In this document: one piece after another, positions 1-7,290 of the stretch
How positions within the stretch are numbered: the stretch's first letter is position 1
Layout: each line of letters starts with the position of its first letter
From: Mycobacterium sp.
Lineage (GTDB): Bacteria > Actinomycetota > Actinomycetes > Mycobacteriales > Mycobacteriaceae
Direction of reading: 5' to 3'
Length of the DNA stretch: 9,474 nt
NCBI GenBank assembly: GCA_018500005.2
Contig: JAHBAP020000383.1
Span: 1 to 9,474 of the forward strand
The notes under the pieces: model-generated
Told to the model about the DNA's origin: nothing
The model's database searches: none
The model's input: only the letters and a program-made list of their open reading frames with translations
Position numbers and translations under genes: made by a program

Positions 1-120
1 CGCGGCTCGTCCCGAACCCCGTGTTCGGCCAACGCCAGGGCCGGGTGAGGCGATAGCGTCGAGGATTCCAACTGCGTTCGCAGCAAGGACTTTTGGATCT
101 CATGGTGACGGGCCGCACCG
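1..120 (-). other. Non-plus-coding 5' edge with an antisense open frame
   Basis: All three plus frames fail to continue the downstream regulator. Its own frame has TGA at 46-48 and 106-108, another frame has TAG at 54-56, and the third stops at 122-124. The minus strand is open from about 182 down to position 1, and from about 128 it reads like ordinary protein, with pieces such as AHLIGAARHHEIQKSLL and ALALAEHGVRDEP. That frame shares its third-codon positions with the regulator frame, so its GC-rich third positions above 120 are only a shadow effect. Below 120 no plus-strand gene explains them. It could be the end region of an unseen minus-strand gene, an inverted or misjoined piece of the regulator, or chance. 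No good minus-strand start is visible. Confidence 0.3.
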
Positions 121-1245
121 ATGAGGTGGGCGGCCGCGCCCCGGCTCGGGCAGGCACTCGCCGGGGAGCACAACGCGGCACTGGCAATGCCGGACAGCGC
201 CGCAGCACTGGTCACCCTGGCCGCGCTGAGCAGCGGCGATTCCGCCCGCGCGCGCAGCGTTGCAGACCGGGCGATCCGCAACGACCGCTCGCGGCAACTG
301 TTCGGCGCGCGGCACCGGCTGCTGCGAGGTTGGTCGAGGATGCAGGACGGGCAACTGACCGGGGCCACCGCCGACGTCGAGGGCCTGCGGGGTTTACGCG
401 GACGCGACGCGCTGTGGGCGGCCGCACTGCGCGCCGGCATCGCCCGCCGCAGCGGTGACACCGGTGCCCTGCAGGCCCACTGGTCGGCGGGGATGGACGT
501 GCTGGCCGAGTATTCAGTCGACCTGTTCTCATTGCTGCCGCTGGGCGAGTTGTGGATCGCGGGCACCCGGCTCCGGCAGCAGGACCGCCTCGCTCCGGCA
601 CTTGAGCAAGGCTTCGGGGTACTCGGCGAACTGCCCGAGCCGACCGCGTGGGCGCCGCTCCTGCACTGGGCAGGGGTACATGCGGGCATCCTGGCGGGAG
701 ATCCTGCCGCGGTGGCTCCGCACGGACAGGCCCTGACCGCGCTGGCCGAACGCAGCCCGTTGGCCGCCGCACTGGCCGCCGCCGGCCGCACCTGGTTACA
801 GGTACTGGCCAATCAGGTCAACGCCGACGACGTCATCACGGCCGCCCGCGGCCTGGCCCAGTTCGGACTGACCTCGGATGCCACCCGACTGGCCGCTCAG
901 GCAGCCCTACAGGCCCCGGACCCGAGGATCTCCGGACTGATGCTGCAGGCTGCGCGGGACCTCAAACTCAGCGCCGGGGCCGACGCCGAACCATCACCCG
1001 ACGCTCCCGAGCGTCGGCCGCGCCCCGTCGCCGCGACGCTGTCCGACCGGGAACGGGAGGTGGCCGAACTACTGCTGCTCGGCATGCCCTACCGGGATAT
1101 CGGCGCCCAGCTGTTCATCTCCGCCAAGACCGTCGAGCATCACGTGGCCCGCATCCGGCGGCGACTGGGGGCGAACTCACGCTCGGAGATGCTGTCGACG
1201 CTACGGGCCCTGTTGGCGCCTGACCACGACCAACAAGCCGGCTGA
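121..1245 (+). CDS. LuxR-family transcriptional regulator, C-terminal part (Rv0339c-like), 5' end missing or disrupted
   Basis: The product is a DNA-binding regulator of the large LuxR (LAL/STAND-like) type. Residues 1 to about 290, numbered from the ATG at 121, are Ala/Leu-rich helical repeats like the TPR-type sensor region. A LuxR/GerE HTH follows at about 307-365: LSDREREVAELLLLG, then SAKTVEHHVARIRRRLG as the recognition-helix region. This is the classic 'S.REREV..L...G....IA..L..S..TV..H...I..KLG' pattern. By memory the M. tuberculosis neighbour of etfD, Rv0339c, is about 830 residues with an N-terminal ATPase. Here at most 374-378 residues are open, because an in-frame TGA lies at 106-108. 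No Shine-Dalgarno sequence precedes the ATG at 121, so that start is only the first ATG of the frame. The gene may be truncated, frameshifted or misassembled at its 5' side. It lies upstream of and parallel to etfD, so it may regulate it, but nothing in the sequence proves this. Confidence 0.8.
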   Translation: MRWAAAPRLGQALAGEHNAALAMPDSAAALVTLAALSSGDSARARSVADRAIRNDRSRQLFGARHRLLRGWSRMQDGQLTGATADVEGLRGLRGRDALWAAALRAGIARRSGDTGALQAHWSAGMDVLAEYSVDLFSLLPLGELWIAGTRLRQQDRLAPALEQGFGVLGELPEPTAWAPLLHWAGVHAGILAGDPAAVAPHGQALTALAERSPLAAALAAAGRTWLQVLANQVNADDVITAARGLAQFGLTSDATRLAAQAALQAPDPRISGLMLQAARDLKLSAGADAEPSPDAPERRPRPVAATLSDREREVAELLLLGMPYRDIGAQLFISAKTVEHHVARIRRRLGANSRSEMLSTLRALLAPDHDQQAG

Positions 1246-1288
1246 TCGAGCACGACTACCCCCGAAAAGGTGACCGATTCGAGACCTG

Positions 1289-1300
1289 CCTCGCGCGAGG
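1289..1300. promoter_or_regulatory. 12-bp perfect palindrome upstream of etfD
   Basis: CCTCGCGCGAGG is a perfect palindrome with no loop, so it is a possible dimer-binding site rather than a terminator hairpin. It lies about 17 bp before a TATAAG at 1318-1323, which might be a -10 element. No good -35 hexamer is visible. High G+C makes chance palindromes of this length fairly common. Confidence 0.25.
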
Positions 1301-1339
1301 AGTGCCCGAGGTGCGACTATAAGCAGTCGACATGCACAA

Positions 1340-1355
1340 GTTACTCACGAGTAAC
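1340..1355. promoter_or_regulatory. Putative operator 1 upstream of etfD
   Basis: GTTACTCACGAGTAAC consists of 7-bp perfect inverted arms around a 2-bp centre. It shares the outer GTTAC...GTAAC half-sites with a second palindrome exactly 25 bp downstream. It lies between a weak TATAAG (1318-1323) and the etfD GTG start, a position suited to a repressor. Size and symmetry fit a TetR-type or similar dimeric regulator. The regulator is not identified. Confidence 0.6.
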
Positions 1356-1364
1356 AAAAGTGAA

Positions 1365-1380
1365 GTTACCGCCCGGTAAC
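1365..1380. promoter_or_regulatory. Putative operator 2 upstream of etfD
   Basis: GTTACCGCCCGGTAAC has the same architecture as operator 1: 7-bp perfect arms, a 2-bp centre and GTTAC/GTAAC ends. It ends 22 bp before the etfD start codon, so bound protein could block transcription. The etfD ribosome-binding site (AGAGGGAAG, about 1392-1400) follows directly. Confidence 0.6.
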
Positions 1381-1402
1381 CAACAATCTGAAGAGGGAAG
1401 TC

Positions 1403-4174
1403 GTGGAAACGCAGACTCTCATCCGGCTGATCATCGGCCTCGCCATGACCGCCGTCGTCGCTGTACTCGCTCTCAAGCGGATCGGGTATCTGACCAAGCT
1501 CATCCGGTCGGGCCAGCCCACCGCTGACGAGCGGGGCCGCAAGAACCATCTCGGTGAGCGGATCGGCAACCAGATCAAGGAGGTGTTCGGCCAGACCCGA
1601 CTGCTGCGCTGGTCGATTCCGGGTATCGCGCACTTCTTCACGATGTGGGGCTTCTTCATCCTGGCCACTGTGTACCTCGAGGCCTACGGCGTGTTGTTCG
1701 ATCCCAAATTCCACATCCCGTTCGTCGGCAAGTGGGCGATCCTCGGCTTCCTGCAGGACTTCTTCGCCGTGGCGGTGCTCGCCGGCATCACGATCTTCGC
1801 GATCATCCGACTGCGATCGGAGCCCAAGGAGTACGGCCGCGCCTCGCGCTTCTACGGCTCGCACACCGGCGGCGCCTGGCTGATCCTGTTCATGATCTTC
1901 AACGTCATCTGGACCTACGCACTCTTCCGCGGCGCGGCGGTGGCGGTCGGCAATCTGCCGTACAACAAGGCGGCCTTCTTCTCGCACGCCATCGGCGGCC
2001 TGCTCATGCCACTGGGAACCCACACCAACGAGATCATCGAAACCGTCGCCCTGCTTCTGCACATCGGCGTGATGCTGGTGTTCTCGTTGATCGTCCTGCA
2101 TTCCAAGCACCTGCACATCGGCCTGGCCCCGCTCAACGTCACGTTCAAGCGACTGCCCAACGCACTCGGTCCGCTGCTGCCGATGGAGTCCAAGGGCGAA
2201 TACATCAATTTCGAGGATCCCGCCGAGGACGCGGTGTTCGGTCGCGGCAAGATCGAGGACTTCACCTGGAAGGGCTACCTCGACTTCACCACGTGCACCG
2301 AATGCGGCCGATGCCAGTCCCAGTGCCCGGCGTGGAACACCGCGAAGCCGTTGTCCCCCAAGATCGTCATCATGGACCTTCGCGACCACCTGTTCGCGAA
2401 GGCGCCCTATATCTTCGGTGACAAAAAGGCCGACACCGACACCCTCACCGACACCGAGGGCGGCTTGGAACTCGGCCACGACAACCCGCACCACGTGCCG
2501 GAGTCCGGCTTCGAACGGGTGCCCGCCGACTCGCCATTGCAGGCCACCCGTCCACTCGTCGGTGACGCCGCGTCGCTCGGTGTGATCGACCCCGATGTGC
2601 TGTGGTCCTGCACCACCTGCGGTGCGTGCGTCGAGCAATGCCCAGTGGATATCGAGCACATTGATCACATCGTTGATATGCGCCGTTACCAGGTGATGAT
2701 GGAGTCGGAGTTCCCCGGTGAACTCGGCGGCCTTTACAAGAACCTGGAGACCAAGGGCAATCCGTGGGGCCAGAACTCCAAGGAGCGGCTGACCTGGATC
2801 GACGAGGTCAACTTCGACGTGCCGGTCTACGGCAAGGATGTCGATTCTTTCGCCGGCTTCGAGTACCTGTTCTGGGTCGGCTGCGCGGGCGCACTCGATG
2901 ACCGAGCCAAGAAGACCACCAAGGCCGTCGCCGAACTGCTGGCCGCGGCAGGCGTGAAATTCCTCGTCCTCGGCGACGGCGAAACCTGCACCGGCGACTC
3001 AGCCCGTCGCTCCGGAAACGAATTCCTGTTCCAGCAGTTGGCATCTCAGAACGTCGAGACCCTCAACGACCTGTTCGAGGGCGTCGAGCGGGTCGACCGC
3101 AAGGTCGTCGTCACCTGCCCGCACTGCTTCAACACACTGGGCCGGGAGTACCCACAGGTCGGCGGCAGCTACACGGTTCTGCACCACACCCAGCTACTGA
3201 ACCGTCTGGTGCGCGACAAGAAGCTGATCCCGGTCCAGAGCGCGAACGGCTCGGCTGGCACGCCCACCTACCACGACCCGTGTTACCTGGGTCGGCACAA
3301 CAAGGTCTACGAAGCCCCCCGCGAGCTGATCAGCGCTTCTGGCGCAACGCTGACCGAGATGCCGCGGCATGCCGAACGCGGATTCTGCTGCGGCGCAGGC
3401 GGTGCCCGGATGTGGATGGAGGAGCACCTCGGGGAGCGCATCAATCAGAACCGGGTCGACGAGGCCCTCACTCTCGATGCGACGACCATCGCCACCGGCT
3501 GCCCGTTCTGCCGCGTGATGCTCACCGACGGAGTCGGCGACCGCGGGAAGGCCGAGGAGGTCGAAGTGGTCGACGTGGCCCAGCTGCTGCTGGGATCCCT
3601 GGACCGCAACACCGTCACGCTTCCGGAAAAGGGAGCCGCGGCCGCGTTGGCCGCGGCTTCGGCACCCGCGATCAAGCCGGCCGCGCCGAAGACCGAGACC
3701 GCACCGGCACCCGTGCCGGAACCGGTGGCCGCCGCACCGGCAGCCCCTGCTGCCGCCGCTCCTACCGCTCCTACCGCTCCTGCCGCCCCGGCCAAGGGCT
3801 TGGGCATCGCGGCCGGGGCCAAGCGGCCGGGAGCCAAGAAGGCCGCACCGGCCACCACCGAGGCTGCAGCACCGGCTGCACCGGCGGCCGAGACAGCAGC
3901 TGCTCCGGCGGCTCCCGCCGAACCGGCCGCTCCGGCCGCACCGGCGGCACCGGTCAAGGGACTCGGTATCGCGCCGGGCGCACGGCGCCCGGGAGCGAAG
4001 AAGGCTGCTGCCGCCCCGGCGGCTGAAACAGCACCAGCCGCTGCTCCGGCCGACCCCGCGCCGGCAACCGAGAGTGCGCCCGCACCGGCTCCCCAGACCG
4101 ACGCTCCCGAAGTCCCACCGGTCAAGGGACTTGGCATCGCCAAGGGCGCCCGCCCGCCGGGCAAGCGCACCTAA
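1403..4174 (+). CDS. etfD: EtfD: membrane ETF dehydrogenase / iron-sulfur oxidoreductase (Rv0338c-like)
   Basis: In mycobacteria EtfD reoxidises the electron-transfer flavoprotein EtfBA and so drains electrons from acyl-CoA dehydrogenases of fatty-acid beta-oxidation to the quinone pool. The start is GTG, 2 nt after AGAGGGAAG. Residues 1-250 are membrane-bound, with helices near 5-27, 75-98, 111-136, 157-182 and 210-233. Several histidines (H77, H195, H220, H233, H236) could bind heme b, as in NarI-like subunits. Two 4Fe-4S motifs follow: C298-C301-C304-C308 and C403-C406-C409-C413, each ending in Cys-Pro. Two CCG/HdrB-like domains come next. The first has C494, C529, C572 and C575. The second has C627, the CCG triad at 662-664, C700 and C703. 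The order matches the HdrE/HdrD-like family. From about 740 to 923 the tail is Ala/Pro-rich with three KGLGIA repeats. The total of 923 residues is a little above the roughly 880 I recall for Rv0338c, and the tail may explain the difference. The tandem palindromes upstream suggest repression. Confidence 0.93.
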   Translation: METQTLIRLIIGLAMTAVVAVLALKRIGYLTKLIRSGQPTADERGRKNHLGERIGNQIKEVFGQTRLLRWSIPGIAHFFTMWGFFILATVYLEAYGVLFDPKFHIPFVGKWAILGFLQDFFAVAVLAGITIFAIIRLRSEPKEYGRASRFYGSHTGGAWLILFMIFNVIWTYALFRGAAVAVGNLPYNKAAFFSHAIGGLLMPLGTHTNEIIETVALLLHIGVMLVFSLIVLHSKHLHIGLAPLNVTFKRLPNALGPLLPMESKGEYINFEDPAEDAVFGRGKIEDFTWKGYLDFTTCTECGRCQSQCPAWNTAKPLSPKIVIMDLRDHLFAKAPYIFGDKKADTDTLTDTEGGLELGHDNPHHVPESGFERVPADSPLQATRPLVGDAASLGVIDPDVLWSCTTCGACVEQCPVDIEHIDHIVDMRRYQVMMESEFPGELGGLYKNLETKGNPWGQNSKERLTWIDEVNFDVPVYGKDVDSFAGFEYLFWVGCAGALDDRAKKTTKAVAELLAAAGVKFLVLGDGETCTGDSARRSGNEFLFQQLASQNVETLNDLFEGVERVDRKVVVTCPHCFNTLGREYPQVGGSYTVLHHTQLLNRLVRDKKLIPVQSANGSAGTPTYHDPCYLGRHNKVYEAPRELISASGATLTEMPRHAERGFCCGAGGARMWMEEHLGERINQNRVDEALTLDATTIATGCPFCRVMLTDGVGDRGKAEEVEVVDVAQLLLGSLDRNTVTLPEKGAAAALAAASAPAIKPAAPKTETAPAPVPEPVAAAPAAPAAAAPTAPTAPAAPAKGLGIAAGAKRPGAKKAAPATTEAAAPAAPAAETAAAPAAPAEPAAPAAPAAPVKGLGIAPGARRPGAKKAAAAPAAETAPAAAPADPAPATESAPAPAPQTDAPEVPPVKGLGIAKGARPPGKRT
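3794..4174 (+). repeat. Three KGLGIA-type repeats in the EtfD Ala/Pro tail
   Basis: Three copies of one motif lie at residues 798-814 (KGLGIAAGAKRPGAKKA), 852-868 (KGLGIAPGARRPGAKKA) and 908-923 (KGLGIAKGARPPGKRT, the exact C-terminus). Spacing is 54 and 56 residues. The linkers between them are almost only Ala, Pro, Glu and Thr. The DNA shows short tandem units too, such as gctcctacc around 3758-3780. The motifs are basic and Gly-rich and may be docking or nucleic-acid/lipid contact elements on a flexible arm. The function is unknown. Confidence 0.85.
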
Positions 4175-4195
4175 GCCGACGCGGCTGCTGCCAGA

Positions 4196-4615
4196 TCAGC
4201 CGATCTTGGTCAGCTGCACCGGGAACTGGGTGACCTGCCCGCCCGGGCACTCACCGTTGGAGTCGGCGATCACCGTGCCGGCCAAGGTGTTGGCGTCGAT
4301 CGAGTATCGGATGACAACGGCCGCGTAGTTCCCGTCGCCGCAGACCACGCCATCGGGCTTGGTCACGTTGAAGTTCCAGCGCCCGTTAGACAAGGTCGCA
4401 ACGCTGGTCCATCCGCGGTTGCTGACCAGGCTGGCGGTGCATCCCTCGGTGGCGCAATTCGCGATGGCCGTCACGTAGAACTGGTCGGCACCTCCGAGCG
4501 CCGCATACTTTCCGTTCAGGCCCGCCGGGTCGGCCATTGCGGGAGCCGCGAGGGCCAGCGTGGCTGCGGTGAACACGCCCGCCGTCGCCAGTGCGCGTGT
4601 GGTGAATCGATCCAT
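4196..4615 (-). CDS. Small exported protein with four cysteines, function unknown
   Basis: The 139-residue product has a Sec signal peptide: MDRFTTR, a hydrophobic stretch to about residue 25, and an APAMA-D site with likely cleavage after A28. The mature part of about 111 residues has four cysteines (C54, C59, C92, C123), enough for two disulfides. It is rich in Gly, Asn, Thr and aromatic residues, suggesting a small beta-rich extracellular or periplasmic domain. The ATG at 4615 is preceded on the minus strand by AGGAGG about 11 nt upstream, which favours it over longer readings reaching 4885 that run through the opposite promoter. It resembles small secreted hypothetical proteins common in mycobacteria, but I cannot name a family. 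It converges on etfD with 21 nt between stops and is divergent from the aminotransferase gene across 143 bp, so it has its own promoter. Confidence 0.85.
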   Translation of the reverse strand: MDRFTTRALATAGVFTAATLALAAPAMADPAGLNGKYAALGGADQFYVTAIANCATEGCTASLVSNRGWTSVATLSNGRWNFNVTKPDGVVCGDGNYAAVVIRYSIDANTLAGTVIADSNGECPGGQVTQFPVQLTKIG

Positions 4616-4743
4616 GTTCTTCTGAGCCTCCTGTGACAGTTGAAGCGAAGCTAACAGTGCCGGGACCTGGTAATTAAGGGCCGTTTCCGGCATGTAGCAA
4701 AACCGAGTGAAAGATGTGACTGGAAAATGGTTTGAACTGTCGT

Positions 4744-4750
4744 GGGAGAA
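4744..4750 (+). promoter_or_regulatory. Ribosome-binding site that sets the aminotransferase start
   Basis: GGGAGAA lies 8 nt before the GTG at 4759. A longer reading would start at TTG 4732, but that codon has no good Shine-Dalgarno sequence and would place this site inside the gene. The protein after the GTG (VTTHQLPWQGT...) matches what I recall of the Rv0337c N-terminus. Confidence 0.65.
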
Positions 4751-4758
4751 TCTTCGAT

Positions 4759-6024
4759 GTGACGACCCATCAGTTGCCGTGGCAGGGCACCAGCCACCAC
4801 CCGCGGCCGCGGACGTTTGCGCAGTCCACCAAACTGCAGGACGTTCTCTATGAGATCCGCGGACCGGTGCACGATCACGCCGCACGCCTGGAGGCCGAGG
4901 GCCATCGCATCCTCAAACTGAACATCGGCAATCCCGCCCCGTTCGGCTTCGAGGCCCCGGACGTGATCATGCGAGACATGATTCAGGCGCTGCCCACCGC
5001 GCAGGGTTACTCAGATTCCAAGGGCATCCTGTCCGCCCGTCGGGCGGTGGTTACCCGCTACGAGTTGGTGGACGGGTTCCCCCGCTTCGACGTCGACTCG
5101 GTGTTCCTGGGAAACGGTGTCTCCGAACTCATCACGATGACACTGCAGGCACTGCTGGACAATGGCGACCAGGTCCTTATCCCGGCGCCGGACTACCCGT
5201 TGTGGACGGCGTCGACGTCACTTGCCGGCGGCACCCCGGTGCACTATCTGTGCGATGAGACCATCGGCTGGCAGCCCGACATCGCCGACCTGGAATCAAA
5301 GATCACCCCCCGAACCAAGGCACTGGTGGTGATCAACCCGAACAACCCGACCGGCGCCGTCTACAGCCGGGAAGTGTTGCAGCAGATGGTCGATCTGGCC
5401 CGCAAGCACCAACTGCTGCTACTCGCCGATGAGATCTACGACAAGATCCTCTACGACGACGCCCAGCACACCTCACTGGCCACCCTGGCACCTGATCTGC
5501 TGTGCCTGACGTTCAACGGGCTGTCCAAGGCCTACCGGGTGGCCGGCTACCGCTCGGGCTGGCTGGTGATCACCGGACCAACTGAGCACGCGACCAGTTT
5601 CATCGAGGGCATCAGCCTGCTCGCAAATATGCGGCTGTGCCCGAATGTCCCTGCGCAACATGCGATTCAGGTGGCACTCGGCGGCCATCAGAGCATCGAG
5701 GACCTGATCCTGCCGGGCGGCCGACTGCTGGAACAGCGTGATGTCGCCTGGGAGAAGCTCAACCAGATCCCGGGTGTCTCCTGCGTCAAACCGGAGGGCG
5801 CACTGTACGTCTTCCCTCGTCTGGATCCCGAAATCCACGATATCGTCGACGACGAGAAGCTGGTCCTGGACCTTTTGCTGGAGGAGAAGATCCTGATCAC
5901 CCAGGGCACCGGCTTCAACTGGCCGGCACCGGATCACCTGAGGATCGTGACGCTGCCATGGGCGCGCGATCTCGCCAAAGCCATTGAGCGGCTGGGCAAC
6001 TTCCTGGCGAGCTACCGCCAGTAG
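4759..6024 (+). CDS. aspC: PLP-dependent class I aminotransferase, AlaA-like (annotated AspC, Rv0337c)
   Basis: This cytoplasmic aminotransferase has fold type I and 421 residues from the GTG start. Landmarks are LNIGNPAPFGF near the N-terminus, GNGVSELI, PAPDYPLWTA, N193-P-N-N-P-T-G, D224 in ADEIYDKILYDD (pairs with the PLP ring nitrogen), Y227, K257 in FNGLSKAYRVAGYRSGW (the Schiff-base lysine) and R395 in HLRIVTLP (substrate carboxylate). Mycobacterial annotation calls it AspC. The blocks above are nearly the same as those of E. coli AlaA, the glutamate-pyruvate (alanine) transaminase, and differ from the classical E. coli AspC. I infer alanine/pyruvate transamination as the more likely main role. 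In M. tuberculosis the principal aspartate aminotransferase is a different gene, Rv3722c. The YibE/F gene follows after 3 nt and is probably co-transcribed. Upstream is a divergent intergenic region of 143 bp shared with the exported-protein gene, with no confident promoter hexamers. Confidence 0.93.
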   Translation: MTTHQLPWQGTSHHPRPRTFAQSTKLQDVLYEIRGPVHDHAARLEAEGHRILKLNIGNPAPFGFEAPDVIMRDMIQALPTAQGYSDSKGILSARRAVVTRYELVDGFPRFDVDSVFLGNGVSELITMTLQALLDNGDQVLIPAPDYPLWTASTSLAGGTPVHYLCDETIGWQPDIADLESKITPRTKALVVINPNNPTGAVYSREVLQQMVDLARKHQLLLLADEIYDKILYDDAQHTSLATLAPDLLCLTFNGLSKAYRVAGYRSGWLVITGPTEHATSFIEGISLLANMRLCPNVPAQHAIQVALGGHQSIEDLILPGGRLLEQRDVAWEKLNQIPGVSCVKPEGALYVFPRLDPEIHDIVDDEKLVLDLLLEEKILITQGTGFNWPAPDHLRIVTLPWARDLAKAIERLGNFLASYRQ

Positions 6025-6027
6025 CCG

Positions 6028-7290
6028 GTGTCACACTCCCATTCGCACTCTGGCCCAGCTCCCCTGGGCCCACTCGCCGCGCGAATCGTGGTCGCCGCAC
6101 TGGCAGTCATCGCGCTGGCAATGGTCGCCGGAGCCGTACTGCTCTGGCCCTCGGATTCCGAGGTCGACATTCCTCTGCCGTTCCAAAACGCCGAGGGCGG
6201 TTCGGTGACCACCGAGGGCGGCCATGTCGTTTCCAGTGCGCTCGGTGACTGCGGAAGTCCCTCCGCCAGGCAGGTCCTCACGGCACCGCCGGTCGCCGGT
6301 CTCCCCGGGTCGGGTACCTGCATTCAGTCCCTGGTCGCCATCGACACCGGCCCCAACAGCGGCGCCAGCACCCTCTTGGAGTTCTCCCAGGGACCCGGCC
6401 AACCGAATCTGCTTGCCGGGGAGAAGGTTCGGATATTCCGCCAGGTGGATCAACAGGGCGTGACGAGCTACGGCTTCTACGACTACGAGCGGACCTGGCC
6501 GCTGACGATGCTGGCGGTGCTGTTCGCCGTCGTCATCGTGGCCGTCGCGCGCTGGCGCGGTTTGCGGGCGTTGATCGGCATCGTCGTCGCCTTCGCGGTA
6601 CTCGTGGTGTTCATGCTTCCCGCCCTGCGCGACGGCGCCCCCGCAGTACCGGTGGCACTGGTCGCCTCGGCGGCCATTCTGTTCGCCGTGATCTACCTGG
6701 CGCACGGCATCAGTCTGCGGACCAGCGCCGCCCTGCTGGGCACTCTCACCGCCATGCTGCTGGCAGCGTTGCTTTCCTGGGCCGCAATCAAACTCACTCA
6801 TCTCACCGGCTTGTCCGAGGACCGGAACAACGAGGTAGCCGCCTACCTCGGGAATGTGTCGATCAACGGACTGTTGCTGGCCGGTTTCATCATCGGCTCG
6901 CTGGGTGTGCTCAACGATGTGACGATCTCGCAGGCCTCAACGGTCTTCGAACTCGCCCATATCGGCCATGGATCACGCAAACAGGTGTTCCTCCGGGCCA
7001 TGCGGGTCGGTAGTGACCACATCGCCAGCACGGTCTACACCTTGGTGCTGGCCTACGCCGGCAGTTCCCTTCCACTGCTGTTGCTGTTCAGCGTTTCCAA
7101 CAGATCCTTGAAGGACGTACTGACCAGTGAGAGCGTGGCGATCGAGATCGCCAGATCGGCAGTCGGCGGTATCGCACTGGCGTTGTCCGTTCCGTTGACC
7201 ACCGCGGTGGCGACGATCCTGGCCACCCCCCAGTCCACGCCTAACGCCGGTCCAACAACTCCAGCAGATACTGGCCATAGCCCGACTTGA
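6028..7290 (+). CDS. YibE/F-family integral membrane protein
   Basis: The 420-residue multi-pass membrane protein of the YibE/F family has no settled biochemical function. The N-terminus, MSHSHSHSG, is His/Ser-rich and could bind metal. A first helix spans about 15-37. An extracytoplasmic domain spans about 38-150 and contains two cysteines (in GDCGSPS and GSGTCIQS). Further helices lie near 157-175, 180-199, 207-226, 233-253, 281-296, 332-357 and 378-400. The family signature [18 protein letters not shown] is present, with D297 just after a helix. The tail is Pro/Thr-rich. The start is GTG, 3 nt after the aminotransferase stop and without a clear Shine-Dalgarno sequence, so translation is probably coupled. 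The next in-frame ATG (6121) would cut into the first helix. The last 50 bp overlap the 3' end of rmlA on the other strand. In M. tuberculosis I recall PE6 and a 13E12-type gene at this place instead. Confidence 0.88.
   Translation: MSHSHSHSGPAPLGPLAARIVVAALAVIALAMVAGAVLLWPSDSEVDIPLPFQNAEGGSVTTEGGHVVSSALGDCGSPSARQVLTAPPVAGLPGSGTCIQSLVAIDTGPNSGASTLLEFSQGPGQPNLLAGEKVRIFRQVDQQGVTSYGFYDYERTWPLTMLAVLFAVVIVAVARWRGLRALIGIVVAFAVLVVFMLPALRDGAPAVPVALVASAAILFAVIYLAHGISLRTSAALLGTLTAMLLAALLSWAAIKLTHLTGLSEDRNNEVAAYLGNVSINGLLLAGFIIGSLGVLNDVTISQASTVFELAHIGHGSRKQVFLRAMRVGSDHIASTVYTLVLAYAGSSLPLLLLFSVSNRSLKDVLTSESVAIEIARSAVGGIALALSVPLTTAVATILATPQSTPNAGPTTPADTGHSPT

Noticed and set aside
93..458. 121-codon plus-strand frame starting at TTG 93
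   Set aside because: It is rich in Arg and Pro and out of frame with the regulator whose HTH is certain. It is a shadow, although its first codons overlap the unexplained 5' edge.
1256..2668. 470-codon open frame on the minus strand
   Set aside because: It lies antisense to the etfD coding region with clear Fe-S motifs. Its composition (repeated E, D, G, V, H) is typical of an antisense shadow in high-G+C DNA, and no domain is visible.
3445..4170. 241-codon minus-strand frame rich in Ala and Gly
   Set aside because: It mirrors the Ala/Pro-coding tail of etfD. The low complexity comes from the plus-strand repeats.
4182..4202. CGGCTG-(9 nt)-CAGCCG inverted repeat between etfD and the exported-protein gene, considered as a bidirectional terminator
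   Set aside because: The stem is only 6 bp, it overlaps a stop codon and no T-run follows. It is too weak to call.
4616..4758. Promoter hexamers in the divergent region between the exported-protein gene and the aminotransferase
   Set aside because: Candidates such as TTGAAG (4640-4645) and TAATTA (4671-4676) are wrongly spaced. A promoter must exist, but none can be pinned down by eye.
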